Positions 53,682-62,491 of a DNA stretch of 64,000 bases are shown here, piece after piece. The stretch lies in assembly GCF_042657185.1 (NCBI RefSeq), contig NZ_JBHSNN010000049.1; one strand, written 5' to 3'. How positions within the stretch are numbered: position 1 is the stretch's first letter; the number at the start of each line of letters is the position of its first letter. This DNA is from Ureibacillus thermophilus. GTDB lineage: Bacteria > Bacillota > Bacilli > Bacillales_A > Planococcaceae. The translations under genes were made by a program, and so were the position numbers. The notes beneath the pieces were generated by a model, which did no database searches, was not told where the DNA came from, and was given only the letters and a program-made list of their open reading frames with translations.

Positions 53682-54275
53682 ATGTATCCATACTACAACG
53701 ATGACAGTAGTGATGTAAGCCGAAGAGGTTTTCAAGGAGGACGACCACCAGGTTTCCCAGGAACACCAGGAGGAGGTCCGGGAGCGCCAGGGGTGTTCCC
53801 AGGAGCACCAGGGGGATTCCCAGGAACGCCAGGGGGATTCCCAGGAACACCAGGAGGATTCCCAGGAGCGCCAGGGGGGTTCCCAGGAGCACCAGGGGGA
53901 TTCCCAGGAACACCAGGAGGAGGCCCGGGAGCGCCAGGGGGTTTTCCAGGGATGCCGGGCGGATTTCCAGGCTCACCAGGTATGCCGCCATCCGGAGGAC
54001 AAATGACCCCACCAACAACTCCACCGCCAAGTTTCACACCACAATTAAGCTCTTTTCAAGGGACTCAAGAATTTAGCCGCCGCAGTGGTGGAAGAGGAAT
54101 TGGAAGATGCTTATTCCGCAATACCTTTGTTTGGCTGACAAACGGAAATAGTTTCTGGTTCTATCCAATGTTTGCTTTAGGAAATTCTATTATCGGTTAC
54201 CGTTGGAGAGGAAATCGAGGCTGGGTATATGATGTTTTAAATCGCAATCGCATTGCATTTTTCCAATGCTATTAA
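53682..54275 (+). CDS. Gly/Pro-rich heptad-repeat (collagen-like) protein
   Basis: The protein has 197 residues. No signal peptide. Residues 23-100 consist of about 11 copies of a seven-residue unit, G-F-P-G-(T/A)-P-G. This breaks the strict Gly-X-Y register of collagen once per unit. A Pro/Thr linker follows, then a 60-residue C-terminal domain rich in aromatic residues (FVWLTNGNSFWFYPMF, YRWRGNRGWVYDV, FFQCY). Cysteines are near both ends of that domain. Resembles surface or spore-associated proteins of bacilli. GAAGGGGG precedes the ATG. Function unknown. Confidence 0.8.
   Translation: MYPYYNDDSSDVSRRGFQGGRPPGFPGTPGGGPGAPGVFPGAPGGFPGTPGGFPGTPGGFPGAPGGFPGAPGGFPGTPGGGPGAPGGFPGMPGGFPGSPGMPPSGGQMTPPTTPPPSFTPQLSSFQGTQEFSRRSGGRGIGRCLFRNTFVWLTNGNSFWFYPMFALGNSIIGYRWRGNRGWVYDVLNRNRIAFFQCY
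53742..53985 (+). repeat. 21-bp tandem repeat inside the Gly/Pro-rich gene
   Basis: About 11 imperfect 21-bp units, such as GGATTCCCAGGAACACCAGG plus one base, in frame with the heptad. GC-rich compared with the surrounding sequence. Copy number is likely to vary between strains. Confidence 0.85.
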
Positions 54276-54283
54276 TTTCATAA

Positions 54284-54345
54284 AAAGGGGGCTATGTTTG
54301 AAGAATAGCATCACTTTAAACATAGCGTCCCTTTAAAAGTTTTTA
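54284..54345 (+). terminator. Terminator behind the Gly/Pro-rich gene
   Basis: AAAGGG-GCTATGTTT/AAACATAGC-CCCTTT hairpin followed by a T-rich stretch. Confidence 0.75.
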
Positions 54346-54421
54346 CATAATATTTTAAAAAACTTAGTTCTTTTTTAATTAATAACGAATAAACATTAGG
54401 AAAGGATGAAGGAGGGAAGGT

Positions 54422-54922
54422 ATGTTTGAAAAAATACAAAAGGTTCGTGAAAAGGTGTTAAAGAGTGTTCGTTCCTTATCAGATGAACAATTAAATGAAA
54501 TTCCAGAGGAAGGAAAATGGTCCGTTGCTCAAGTGTTGGAACATCTTTATTTAATGGAAATGAATACGGTGGATGGAATTTTGGAAACGCTCTCAAAAGA
54601 TGGATACAACCCGACCGAGGAAAAACCGATTCATCAAATGTTGGACCGTACAGTGAAAAGGGTGGCTCCAGACGACTTAACACCTTCTGGAAAATTTCAA
54701 ACACTGGAAGAATTAGAGCGTAAATTAAACAGATCAAGAGAAGCATTGCTTCAAAGCATAGAAGGAGTTAGCGAGGAAGATTTGGAGAATAAGTCATTTA
54801 TCCATCGACGATATGGGCTGTTGTCCATACGCCAATGGGTATTATTAGTTGGCTATCATGAAGAACGCCACTTGAAGCAAATCGAAGAAATTAAAGAAGC
54901 GATTTCAAATAAGGTTAATTAA
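54422..54922 (+). CDS. DinB-family protein
   Basis: Four-helix-bundle DinB_2 protein of 166 residues. The metal-binding histidines are visible in VAQVLEHLYLME near residue 40 and in VGYHEERHLKQIEEI near the end. Members are thiol-transferase-like or stress proteins. GGAGGGAAGG precedes ATG 54422. Monocistronic. Confidence 0.87.
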   Translation: MFEKIQKVREKVLKSVRSLSDEQLNEIPEEGKWSVAQVLEHLYLMEMNTVDGILETLSKDGYNPTEEKPIHQMLDRTVKRVAPDDLTPSGKFQTLEELERKLNRSREALLQSIEGVSEEDLENKSFIHRRYGLLSIRQWVLLVGYHEERHLKQIEEIKEAISNKVN

Positions 54923-54925
54923 AAC

Positions 54926-54966
54926 AACACCTTCGATTATTGTGGAGAATAATCGAAGGTGTTTTC
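54926..54966 (+). terminator. Terminator behind the dinB-like gene
   Basis: Long perfect stem AACACCTTCGATTATT/AATAATCGAAGGTGTT, then TTTC. Confidence 0.9.
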
Positions 54967-55188
54967 ATTGACCGTTCACATGCCGGAAAAATGAATTAGT
55001 AGAATGACTTCAATGAAGGCAATCCAAATATATTGAAATTAATTAAGTGCATGAAGGATATGCTGCTTTAAATCTCTTAAACGGAGCATCCCTCGAATAT
55101 TTTTACTTAAAGAAAAATATATATACTATAAAGTTTTATCTATTTTTATTACAACATAAAGAAAAAATATAGACGGGGAGGGCTCAAG

Positions 55189-55874
55189 TTGACCATTGTA
55201 GCCGTTGGATTGACGATTAGTATATTGTTCGTTTTATCACAAACGGTTTTATCTATCCAAAATAATAGAAGAGAAAAAATAAAAGAATATAAAGCCATTA
55301 CGCAAAATTTTATTTTGCCCTATTTAAACGAAGTATGGCTATTTATCGATTTGAAAACGGATGTTCGAAAAGAAACGAGTCTGCCTTTTATCGAGATCCA
55401 ATCGGAAGAGCTGATTACAAAAATGCAGGATCAAGTCCGCTACGGCAATGCGGGATTGGTGAAAGCTCTTTATCGCTACTTCAACGCCGCAGCGTTCTAT
55501 GACGGTAGAGGAGAGGCTAAAAATTTAGCAACTTATGATGTGTTTTATCATTTTTAGGACATGCTTATGAAATCCTTGCGAAAAGCGAATTTAATGATGA
55601 GGAATTACTCAGTCATATCTTAAAAAGCCAAAAGATGTATGGAATGGCATTTGTATTGACTTCCATATTAGGTAATGACGAAGCTATAAAAATTCTCTCT
55701 TATAAATGGATATGGAGTGAAGAATTTTTAAATAAAATTCCATTATATTTACTAGATGATTTACTCCGACATTATAATCGTTCAACGATGGAAGAACATA
55801 AACTGCTTGAGATTTTAGCTATTATAAAGAAAGATTTTCAAAAGTCTTCTGAAAACGAGCGATTCCGAGATTAA
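55189..55874 (+). pseudogene. Membrane-anchored hypothetical protein, split by a frameshift
   Basis: Two frames that belong together. The first (55189-55557) has an N-terminal transmembrane helix (residues 2-22) and stops at TAG 55555. The second continues as HAYEILAKSEFNDEELLSHI to 55874. Adding one T to the five-T run at 55551-55555 would restore a single frame reading YHFLGHAYEIL, about 228 residues. TTG start at 55189 behind GGGGAGGG. It may be a true pseudogene, a phase-variable tract or a sequencing error. Family not recognised. Confidence 0.75.
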
Positions 55875-56045
55875 AAAATTCTTTGGACGAAGCATTTGCA
55901 ATTGTTAAAAAAAAGATGGTTGAATTACAGAAGCTAACTTTTTATAGATGAAAGATTCTATTTTATAGAGCAACTATATATATATTATTAAAAGGAAAAA
56001 TTGCAGTGAATTCGTATTCATTAAAGTAGAAAGTAAGGTGAAACA

Positions 56046-57401
56046 ATGAAAGCTTATATTTTAAAACTATCCTTTGAAGGAATTGAACCAGAAGTTTGGC
56101 GACGAGTAATTATACCAGCCGGAGCAACGTTTAATCGATTGCATGAAACCATACAATATGTCACAAATTTTAAAAGCTATATGGAACCTTATCATGATTT
56201 TTGTTTTCCATTGGAAGATGTCATCATTACCAATAATGAAGAATTGATTGCACAGAAAGAAATTGGGGGTAAAAAGGTCAAGCAGCCTACGCGCATTAAA
56301 ATTGATGCATATTTAGAAAAATACGGAAAAATCCTTTATCAATATGATTTTGGAGTCCAATGGGAAATTACTGTTGCTTTAGAGAATACTGTGGATGATT
56401 ATTATTTCGGTTTTCCTACTTTATTGGATGGGGGAGGTATGGCTCCGCCGGAAGATGTTGGGGGACCAGCAGGTTATATGGAATTTTTGAAAATCATCCA
56501 TAATCCAGTTCATCCACAATATACGATTTATCGAGAATGGGCGGAAAGGGTTGGATATAAACCGTTTAATATAGAAAATATTAATCATTCGCTGAAGCAT
56601 GTAAAATTTAAAAAGACGGAATGGGAACATATTCACCACGAAAACTATGTAATCATTTCCGATAAATATCGCGGTTCTGATTTGATTGATACGGAAAAAG
56701 TAGCGAACAAAGAGTTAATTTTTGATTATATTGTCAGCTGCACGAATTTATACGGAATTGTTCCAAACTATAAAGTGATTCAGATTTATAATTTACAAAA
56801 TAAGCAAAAAATTACGAATAAAGATTTGCAAGCCATCACAACTGATTCACATTATAAAAAGATGCTGGAAAAATCAAATGTCGTTGTAGTAATGGATCGA
56901 TTTATTCATCAAAGCCTAGATGAAAATAACTTAACGCAACAGCTGGAACAAGTAGTAGTTGGAAAGCCTTTTTATATTCCGGAGAAAGAAGAGCTGCTTC
57001 GATATAAAGATGCTTTTTATTATGAGAAAACAAAATATCACCGAGAACTGGCGAAATTGCTTGAAAAAGTGGAAATCACTGAAAACAAATCCATTCAGGA
57101 GATCATGAAGGATTTTGTATGGAAAACCAAGGCGATGAATTATAAATTTAACAGCACAATGAAAGAGTTTATGAGTCAGTTTGTGTTCAAAGATGTGAAG
57201 CAAGTAAATGAAATCACAAAAGTGTTGGTATTAGCTGCAAATGCGACAAGGACATGGAATAATCGTGGATATTCGCCGGAAGAATTGTCCAATCTAACGA
57301 AACCGAAACAAACAAAAGTAGCAGCAGGTGTAAAAATTGGCCGCAATGATCCATGCCTATGCGGAAGCGGAAAAAAATATAAAAAGTGCTGTGGACGATA
57401 A
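56046..57401 (+). CDS. pRiA4b ORF-3-like protein with C-terminal SEC-C zinc motif
   Basis: The protein has 451 residues. The N-terminal ~190 residues are a plasmid pRiA4b ORF-3-type domain (LKLSFEGIEPEVWRRVIIPA, and YDFGVQWEITV, GGGMAPPEDVGGPAGY). A long helical middle region follows. The last 20 residues form a SEC-C zinc site, GRNDPCLCGSGKKYKKCCG. AGGTGAAAC precedes ATG. Family role unknown; the SEC-C motif usually mediates protein or ribosome contact. A family B repeat begins 7 bp after the stop. Confidence 0.87.
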   Translation: MKAYILKLSFEGIEPEVWRRVIIPAGATFNRLHETIQYVTNFKSYMEPYHDFCFPLEDVIITNNEELIAQKEIGGKKVKQPTRIKIDAYLEKYGKILYQYDFGVQWEITVALENTVDDYYFGFPTLLDGGGMAPPEDVGGPAGYMEFLKIIHNPVHPQYTIYREWAERVGYKPFNIENINHSLKHVKFKKTEWEHIHHENYVIISDKYRGSDLIDTEKVANKELIFDYIVSCTNLYGIVPNYKVIQIYNLQNKQKITNKDLQAITTDSHYKKMLEKSNVVVVMDRFIHQSLDENNLTQQLEQVVVGKPFYIPEKEELLRYKDAFYYEKTKYHRELAKLLEKVEITENKSIQEIMKDFVWKTKAMNYKFNSTMKEFMSQFVFKDVKQVNEITKVLVLAANATRTWNNRGYSPEELSNLTKPKQTKVAAGVKIGRNDPCLCGSGKKYKKCCGR

Positions 57402-57407
57402 TAAAGA

Positions 57408-57582
57408 AGGGGCTGTCCAGAAAGTCGAACACTTTCGGAAACAGCCTTACTTCTTATAGTAATATTCTCTTAAAAACTTTCCCTGCGGTGGTTACAAAAC
57501 GCGCCTCCTCGTCGCAATTTATCTGCGGCAAAAACTCTAGCTAAAGCCGCAAAGGGGGCGTCTTGAAATGACTTTTCAGACG
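57408..57582 (+). repeat. Dispersed repeat family B, copy 3 (3' end lost)
   Basis: Very close to 36254-36439 up to CTTTTCAGACG at 57582. The final CCTCCCCTTTTTT of the terminator is missing and intron sequence begins there. Confidence 0.85.
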
Positions 57583-57782
57583 TAGTACCTCACTTGAGGA
57601 AGGAAGCGGTGAATCCCGTGGGAGACCTCTTGGGGGGTGGAGTGACCACTGGCATAAAGAGAACAGCTATTCACGGAAGTTATAAAAACTTGCGTCAATT
57701 ATCTTATTTGAACCGCCGTATACGGAACCGTACGTACGATGGTGTGAGAGGACGGGAGTTAATCGCTCCCTCCTACTCGATT
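57583..57782 (+). ncRNA. Group II intron remnant (class C-like, domains V and VI)
   Basis: 57710-57745 has the domain V layout of class C introns: ACCGCCGTA, TACGG-AA-CCGTA helix, CG bulge and a TACGATGGT return strand. 57746-57780 is a domain VI-like hairpin, GGGAG/CTCCC, ending CCTACTCGATT. The part before 57710 (GTGGGAGACCTC and so on) looks like upstream intron sequence. The 5' end and the intron-encoded reverse transcriptase are missing. Base A at 57739, where family members have G, makes a mismatch in domain V, so it is probably inactive. Confidence 0.8.
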
Positions 57783-58560
57783 ATTTAATTTCGATTGTTC
57801 CGCTGGATATCTCTAAATCAATGCTGTATTTGCCAGAACCATGTGTTCCACGCAGACGATTTTTTTCATTTTTTTCATTTTTAAGAGGAAAGTGATTATG
57901 AATCGCGCCGCTGGATATTTCCCCATTTAACGTAAAGTCGCTGTCATCAGGCAAATCAAGCACAATTTGCCCTGAATTTACTTCTGCCTCTATATCTCCA
58001 ACCAATTCATCTATTTGCACATATACGTCTCCAGATGAAACATCTATTGCCAATTCTCCCGTAAAATGCTTTAGATCAATATCACCTGAAGAGACGTCTA
58101 AACTAGCGATTTTTGTATTGAGTGAATTGATATCAATGTCTCCTGAATGGACATCCAGTTCCAGTGAAGTTAAAACAGTGTCTTTGGATAGTTGAAAATC
58201 AATGTCTCCCGAACCAACATCTACTTTTAATTCTCGGTCAAAGTCTTTAGGAATTGTCACGACTAACTGTGTGCGGCTGCCGAAATTGAAGAAGGAAAAC
58301 AATGGGCGATGATATTCGATTTCAATTGTATCTCCTTTTTTTGAAAGATTTACATTTCCTTTTCCTTTTAATTCCGCTTTTACATAGTCTTGATCTTTAG
58401 AAATGATGGTTGAATCGACACCTTTAATATCTAAATCAATCGTCTTGATTTTGTCTGTGACTTTTACTTGGTGTTCTTGGGACAAAAACCCATTGGGAAC
58501 ATTAAAAACTAAACTAATCATTAGCAAAATAAGAACGCCAACTAAAATGAGTTTTTTCAC
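57781..58560 (-). CDS. DUF4097/LiaG-like envelope protein
   Basis: About 259 residues. An N-terminal transmembrane helix (residues 3-20) precedes a beta-helix of DUF4097 type with regularly repeated SSGDI/HSGDI turns (VGSGDIDF, VHSGDIDI, VSSGDIDL, VSSGDVYV, VNSGQIVL, ISSGAIHN, ISSGTIEI). Similar proteins belong to LiaFSR-type envelope-stress loci, but no lia genes are nearby. GTG start at 58560, 7 bp after GGAGGGGG; a longer frame to 58626 lacks a ribosome site. The stop codon abuts the intron remnant. Confidence 0.82.
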   Translation of the reverse strand: MKKLILVGVLILLMISLVFNVPNGFLSQEHQVKVTDKIKTIDLDIKGVDSTIISKDQDYVKAELKGKGNVNLSKKGDTIEIEYHRPLFSFFNFGSRTQLVVTIPKDFDRELKVDVGSGDIDFQLSKDTVLTSLELDVHSGDIDINSLNTKIASLDVSSGDIDLKHFTGELAIDVSSGDVYVQIDELVGDIEAEVNSGQIVLDLPDDSDFTLNGEISSGAIHNHFPLKNEKNEKNRLRGTHGSGKYSIDLEISSGTIEIK

Positions 58561-58754
58561 AGGAGTTCCCCCTCCGCATAATGGATTTATGTTTATCTTA
58601 ATCAAAAAGAAGAGGGGCAACAACAACCTGCAGCTTTATTTCGTTCTAGGTCTTGAGCAGTAGATGATTTTGAAGTTGAAGCATTGTCGAAGAACAAAGT
58701 AAACAGGGTGGAGCATCTCGAATTTTATGATGCATCCGCCCGCAATAAATGGGA

Positions 58755-60371
58755 TTATTTCATTTCATGATTGTTGTGATGTTCTTCTTGATGATGAACG
58801 GAAGAAGCGTTTTCTGTAATGCGAATTGGCCGCATCATATCGTGGTCTTCATGTTCAAGCAAGTGGCAGTGCCAAATATAGTTCCCCGTATGTTCTTTCC
58901 AGTGCATTATGACCCTTGTAACCATGCCGCTAGGAGCTTTCACTGTATCTTTCCAGCCTTTTTCGAAATCGCGGGGAGGTTCTGGATTTCCGGTGAATTC
59001 AAGAATTTTTCCGCCGCTTTCTTGGTACATTTCTACATTAAAAGGCTGGCGATTTAGAATTTTGAATTGAACTAAATGAATATGCATAGGGTGGGAAATA
59101 GGTGTGGTGTTAATAAACTCCCAAATCTCAATACTGTCTAATGAAGGGCTTTCTGTACATGGATCATGGTACATTCGGCCATCCAGCATCATCATAATTC
59201 GACCGTATTTGTCAGTGCCTGTGGATAAAGACAATTTTCGGGTCGTTGAGGCAAGATGTTCATGCAGCTCCATATCTTCTGCAAGTCTTGTTGGAATCTC
59301 GCTTGTGTCTTTTCCTTTGAGCGGCTTTGTTACACGAAATTCCATAATCTCTCTTTTCGGTTCTTCTTCACTAAACAATGTGTTCAATAATTTAATTTTT
59401 TGCCCTTTAAATGGGGCGAAATCGACAATTACATCCACCCGTTCTGCCGGCATTAACTCAATGGAAGTGACCTCAACAGGAGCTTCTAAAAATCCCCCAT
59501 CCGTACCGATTAGATAAAAAGGCGCGTTGTTTTCTAACTGGATGTTGTATGTGGAGCTGTTGGAGCCGTTTAAAATGCGGAATCGATATTTTCTAGGCTC
59601 CACATTTAAATAAGGCCAAACTTTGCCGTTTACCACCATTAAATCTCCATTGAAAAACGGAACAATGGTAGGAATGAATGGTGTTGGGAAAGGCGAATCT
59701 TCCGGAGGTTTGTCTGGATAAAAAAGTGAACCATCTTCATTGAAAGATTTGTCTTGAAGGAGAAGCGGATATTCATAATCTCCTTTTGGCAAATTTAATT
59801 GTTCTTCCAAGGCATCGCGAATAATGTAAAAGCCTGCTAAACCTGCATATACGTTTAGTCTTGTCATGGCCATGGTGTGGTCGTGGTACCAAAGGGTTGC
59901 AGCTGGCTGGTGATTTGTATATTCATGGACTTTTCTCCTGAATTTGGGGCCGGTGTATTCGTAATTTTGTGTATACCAGGCTTCCGGATGCCCATCGCTT
60001 TCCCAAAATACATTGGCTCCATGTAAATGCACAACGGAACGGACTTCTGGTGAATCTCCTACACCATGGAGAGAGCGATCAATGGGCAAAAAATGTTTTT
60101 TTGGCAGTCGATTTACATATTTCACATAAATTTTTTTATCTTTCCTCGCTTCAATAGTTGGGCCAGGGTAGAGACCGTTATAGCCCCATACGGTTGTTAG
60201 TGGAAAATCCCTGTGAAATCGATGCTTCGTTTCTTTCATAGTAATTTCTAAATAGGAATTGGCCGGATAATCAGGGTGAGGTGTTGGGGTAACAACTGGA
60301 GGCTTTGACAGTGGTGTTACAAACTTTGGCACTGTCTTTGGATCTTTTGGATTCACTTTCCTTTTTGACAA
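58755..60371 (-). CDS. cotA: Multicopper oxidase, spore-coat laccase CotA type
   Basis: Three-cupredoxin-domain oxidase of 538 residues with no signal peptide, as for CotA (513 in B. subtilis). The copper ligands are in HLHGANVFWESDG, WYHDHTMAMTRLN, HPMHIHLVQF and WHCHLLEHEDHDMM. In the spore coat it oxidises phenolics and forms brown pigment. The His-rich tail (VHHQEEHHNNHEMK) is extra. TTG start at 60371, 7 bp after AAAGGGAG. A sigma-K-like promoter lies at 60403-60431. Confidence 0.93.
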   Translation of the reverse strand: MSKRKVNPKDPKTVPKFVTPLSKPPVVTPTPHPDYPANSYLEITMKETKHRFHRDFPLTTVWGYNGLYPGPTIEARKDKKIYVKYVNRLPKKHFLPIDRSLHGVGDSPEVRSVVHLHGANVFWESDGHPEAWYTQNYEYTGPKFRRKVHEYTNHQPAATLWYHDHTMAMTRLNVYAGLAGFYIIRDALEEQLNLPKGDYEYPLLLQDKSFNEDGSLFYPDKPPEDSPFPTPFIPTIVPFFNGDLMVVNGKVWPYLNVEPRKYRFRILNGSNSSTYNIQLENNAPFYLIGTDGGFLEAPVEVTSIELMPAERVDVIVDFAPFKGQKIKLLNTLFSEEEPKREIMEFRVTKPLKGKDTSEIPTRLAEDMELHEHLASTTRKLSLSTGTDKYGRIMMMLDGRMYHDPCTESPSLDSIEIWEFINTTPISHPMHIHLVQFKILNRQPFNVEMYQESGGKILEFTGNPEPPRDFEKGWKDTVKAPSGMVTRVIMHWKEHTGNYIWHCHLLEHEDHDMMRPIRITENASSVHHQEEHHNNHEMK

Positions 60372-60402
60372 TGTTCCACTCCCTTTAATAATGCTTATTA
60401 AT

Positions 60403-60431
60403 TATCCTATTCAGTAGGTTGATCGAATGTT
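60403..60431 (-). promoter_or_regulatory. Sigma-K-like promoter of cotA
   Basis: On the reverse strand AACA (60431-60428) and AATAGGATA (60411-60403) are 16 bp apart, one mismatch from mACm-N16-CATAnnnTA. B. subtilis cotA is sigma-K-dependent, which agrees. Confidence 0.6.
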
Positions 60432-60542
60432 TGCATTTGTAAAGAAAAAGAGACCCGAATCTCTTTGATAAGAGATAGGGTCTTGAAAAAACGTGAATTC
60501 GACATGAACGAAAATATTCGAAGTTTATCAAAAGATGTCAGT

Positions 60543-60857
60543 TTATTTTAGTCCTTCAATAAAGTTTTCGATTTCTTCTTGCGTTTTACGATCGCGGCTT
60601 ACAAAACGGCCGATTTCTTCGCCTTTATTGTAGGCAATAAAACTTGGGATGCCGAACACATCCAGTTCGCCGCATAAATCGATATATTCATCCCGGTCTA
60701 CTTGTACAAAGGTATATTGGGCGTATTTTTCTTCGATAGCAGGAAGAAAAGGTTTAATGAAAACGCAGTCTTTGCACCAATCTGCTGAAAAGACAAAGAT
60801 CACCCGTTCTTTGTTTTTGAGTTCATGAAATTGTTCTACGGATTGTAGTAATTGCAT
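60543..60857 (-). CDS. ytpP: Thioredoxin-like protein (YtpP type)
   Basis: Thioredoxin fold of 104 residues with active site SADWCKDC and cis-proline in FGIPSF. The CKDC pair and length match YtpP rather than TrxA (WCGPC). Likely a cytosolic disulfide reductase or bacillithiol-related redoxin. AATACTAG region upstream; GGGGG lies before ATG 60857. Confidence 0.85.
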   Translation of the reverse strand: MQLLQSVEQFHELKNKERVIFVFSADWCKDCVFIKPFLPAIEEKYAQYTFVQVDRDEYIDLCGELDVFGIPSFIAYNKGEEIGRFVSRDRKTQEEIENFIEGLK

Positions 60858-61057
60858 CTAGTATTCCCCCAAATAAAATTTCTATTAAAAGGTATCATAA
60901 CATACTATTTGCTACAAAACAAACGGAATTACTCTGGTTTTTGAGAGGATTTCGAAGGAGTTTACCCGGACTTAGTATCAGAAGTAAGCTTTCATTTTTC
61001 GTTTATAAAAAACTCATGGTTTCAAAAAAACGGGATATTCTAAGGAGGAAAGGGGGT

Positions 61058-62056
61058 TTGGTATTCATCCGAAAAATCATTTTTTCTTTAACTTTGATGT
61101 TTGTATGTCTATATATTTTCCCGGTTTATGTAAATGCAAGCGAAAATAAAGAAAATATATATCAGGAACGAATGCACTTATACAAAACCTATGAAACGCC
61201 CTTTGTTCCATGGCATCGATTGGCGGCAGTGGACCAATATGAGCGAAATATTCAAGAGGTGCGAAAAGATATTCCGAAGAGGGACAGTGCCATTGCCATC
61301 CAATTTTCCCATGAATTTTGGGTTGGCGAATTCAACCCGAATGTAGAAGATACTTCCCCATTTACCATTCAATATTTTGGGGGAAATGGTCATGATGGCA
61401 ATGGCGATGGAAAAGCAGATCGAAACGACGATCAAGACGTACTATTCACAATGGTATCCTATTTAGAAAAATTTGGTCCATCGGAAGAAGATTTTAAGAA
61501 TGCTTTATGGGAATATTACAAAAATGAAAAAATCATTAATCAAATCATGACCATAAATGAACTTTATAAACATTTCAATACGATTCAGCTGGATAAGCAT
61601 ATTTTTCCCCTCCCAGTCCGCGGCTATAACTACAGCTATAAGGGGACTTGGGGTGCCAGCAGGGGATGGGGAGGAAGACGAATCCATGAAGGAACAGATA
61701 TTTTTGCAGGGTATGGAACACCTGTATTATCTACTTCCTATGGTGTTGTAGAAGTAATGGGTTGGAATCAATTTGGCGGTTGGCGAGTAGGTATTCGGGA
61801 TCATCATAACACGTATCACTACTATGCCCATTTAGCCTATTACAATAAAGATTTAAAAGTGGGCGATATTGTAGAACCAGGAACAATTCTTGGCGGCGTC
61901 GGAAGCTCCGGTTATGGCAAAGAAGGGACAAGCGGCAAATTTCCTCCTCATTTGCATTATGGCATGTATAAATTTAATGGAAGGACCGAATGGGCTTTTG
62001 ACCCATATCCGTATCTTGTGCAATGGGAAAAACAAACGAAGCAGGAGAAAAAATAA
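61058..62056 (+). CDS. M23-family metallopeptidase (LytH-like)
   Basis: About 332 residues. Signal peptide at residues 3-27, ending VNASE. A middle domain has a calcium-loop-like GNGDGKADRNDDQD and ALWEYYKNE helices. The C-terminal M23 domain has RRIHEGTDIFAGYGTP and FPPHLHYGMY, the zinc and catalytic histidines. It probably cleaves peptidoglycan peptides outside the membrane; B. subtilis LytH is a sporulation M23 enzyme of similar length. I start at TTG 61058, 9 bp after AAGGAGG, not at the longer frame from 60941. Confidence 0.82.
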   Translation: MVFIRKIIFSLTLMFVCLYIFPVYVNASENKENIYQERMHLYKTYETPFVPWHRLAAVDQYERNIQEVRKDIPKRDSAIAIQFSHEFWVGEFNPNVEDTSPFTIQYFGGNGHDGNGDGKADRNDDQDVLFTMVSYLEKFGPSEEDFKNALWEYYKNEKIINQIMTINELYKHFNTIQLDKHIFPLPVRGYNYSYKGTWGASRGWGGRRIHEGTDIFAGYGTPVLSTSYGVVEVMGWNQFGGWRVGIRDHHNTYHYYAHLAYYNKDLKVGDIVEPGTILGGVGSSGYGKEGTSGKFPPHLHYGMYKFNGRTEWAFDPYPYLVQWEKQTKQEKK

Positions 62057-62094
62057 AGTTGCTTTAGCGTGCAATTCGCTAAGGCAACTTTTTT
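62055..62094 (+). terminator. Terminator behind the M23 peptidase gene
   Basis: AAAGTTGC(C/T)TTAGCG/CGCTAAGGCAACTTT hairpin and T-run. Confidence 0.9.
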
Positions 62095-62297
62095 GTTATT
62101 GCTAGTATTCTTGTAAAACCTGAAAGAATTTGCCGAATGGGAGCAAAAACTTTTCGATGATAGCTGAGGCAGCAAGGGTTATCACAAAAGTTGCAAGTGT
62201 TTGAATAAATCTCTTATCCCATTAATAATTTTATACTATTGAAAATTTTCTGTATTCATGTAACAATGATTGTAATTACATATAGCATTAAACTAAT

Positions 62298-62392
62298 CAC
62301 TAGGGGTGCTAATTCATTAGCTGAGAGAGGCATTGCCTCAACCCTTTGAACCTGCACTAGGTAATGCTAGCGAAGGGAAGTGGTTGCTGGGA
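62298..62392 (+). ncRNA. TPP riboswitch (THI element)
   Basis: The conserved blocks are all present: AGGGGTGCT, GCTGAGAGAGG, ACCCTTTGAACCTG, and GGTAATGCTAGCGAAGGGAA written here as GGTAATGC and GCGAAGGGAAG. Controls the following thiamin genes. The strip 62095-62297 holds nothing else that I can identify. Confidence 0.97.
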
Positions 62393-62436
62393 CTCGTTTT
62401 GTCTATTTTTGTATTGATTGTGTTTCGAGTTTTAGA

Positions 62437-62465
62437 GCCGCTTCTTTAATGAAGCGGTTTTTTTT
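62437..62465 (+). terminator. TPP-riboswitch terminator
   Basis: GCCGCTTC/GAAGCGGT stem and a T-run, 45 bp behind the aptamer and just before tenA. TPP binding should stop transcription here. Confidence 0.88.
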
Positions 62466-62491
62466 ATGAACCTAAAGGATGGGGGAAAACG

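Noticed and set aside
53742..53985. CRISPR-like regular repeat
   Set aside because: The repeats are contiguous 21-bp coding units without spacers and are in frame with the protein.
53578..54037. Long reverse-strand frames opposite the Gly/Pro-repeat gene
   Set aside because: Shadows of a GC-rich 21-bp tandem repeat; the forward frame has the ribosome site, the promoter and a sensible C-terminal domain.
57594..57788. 64-codon frame over the intron remnant
   Set aside because: It reads through domain V and VI of a group II intron, which are structural RNA; such frames are frequently mis-annotated as proteins.
62095..62297. Possible small gene between the M23 peptidase and the TPP riboswitch
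   Set aside because: No frame with a start and ribosome site; only the riboswitch promoter region is expected here.
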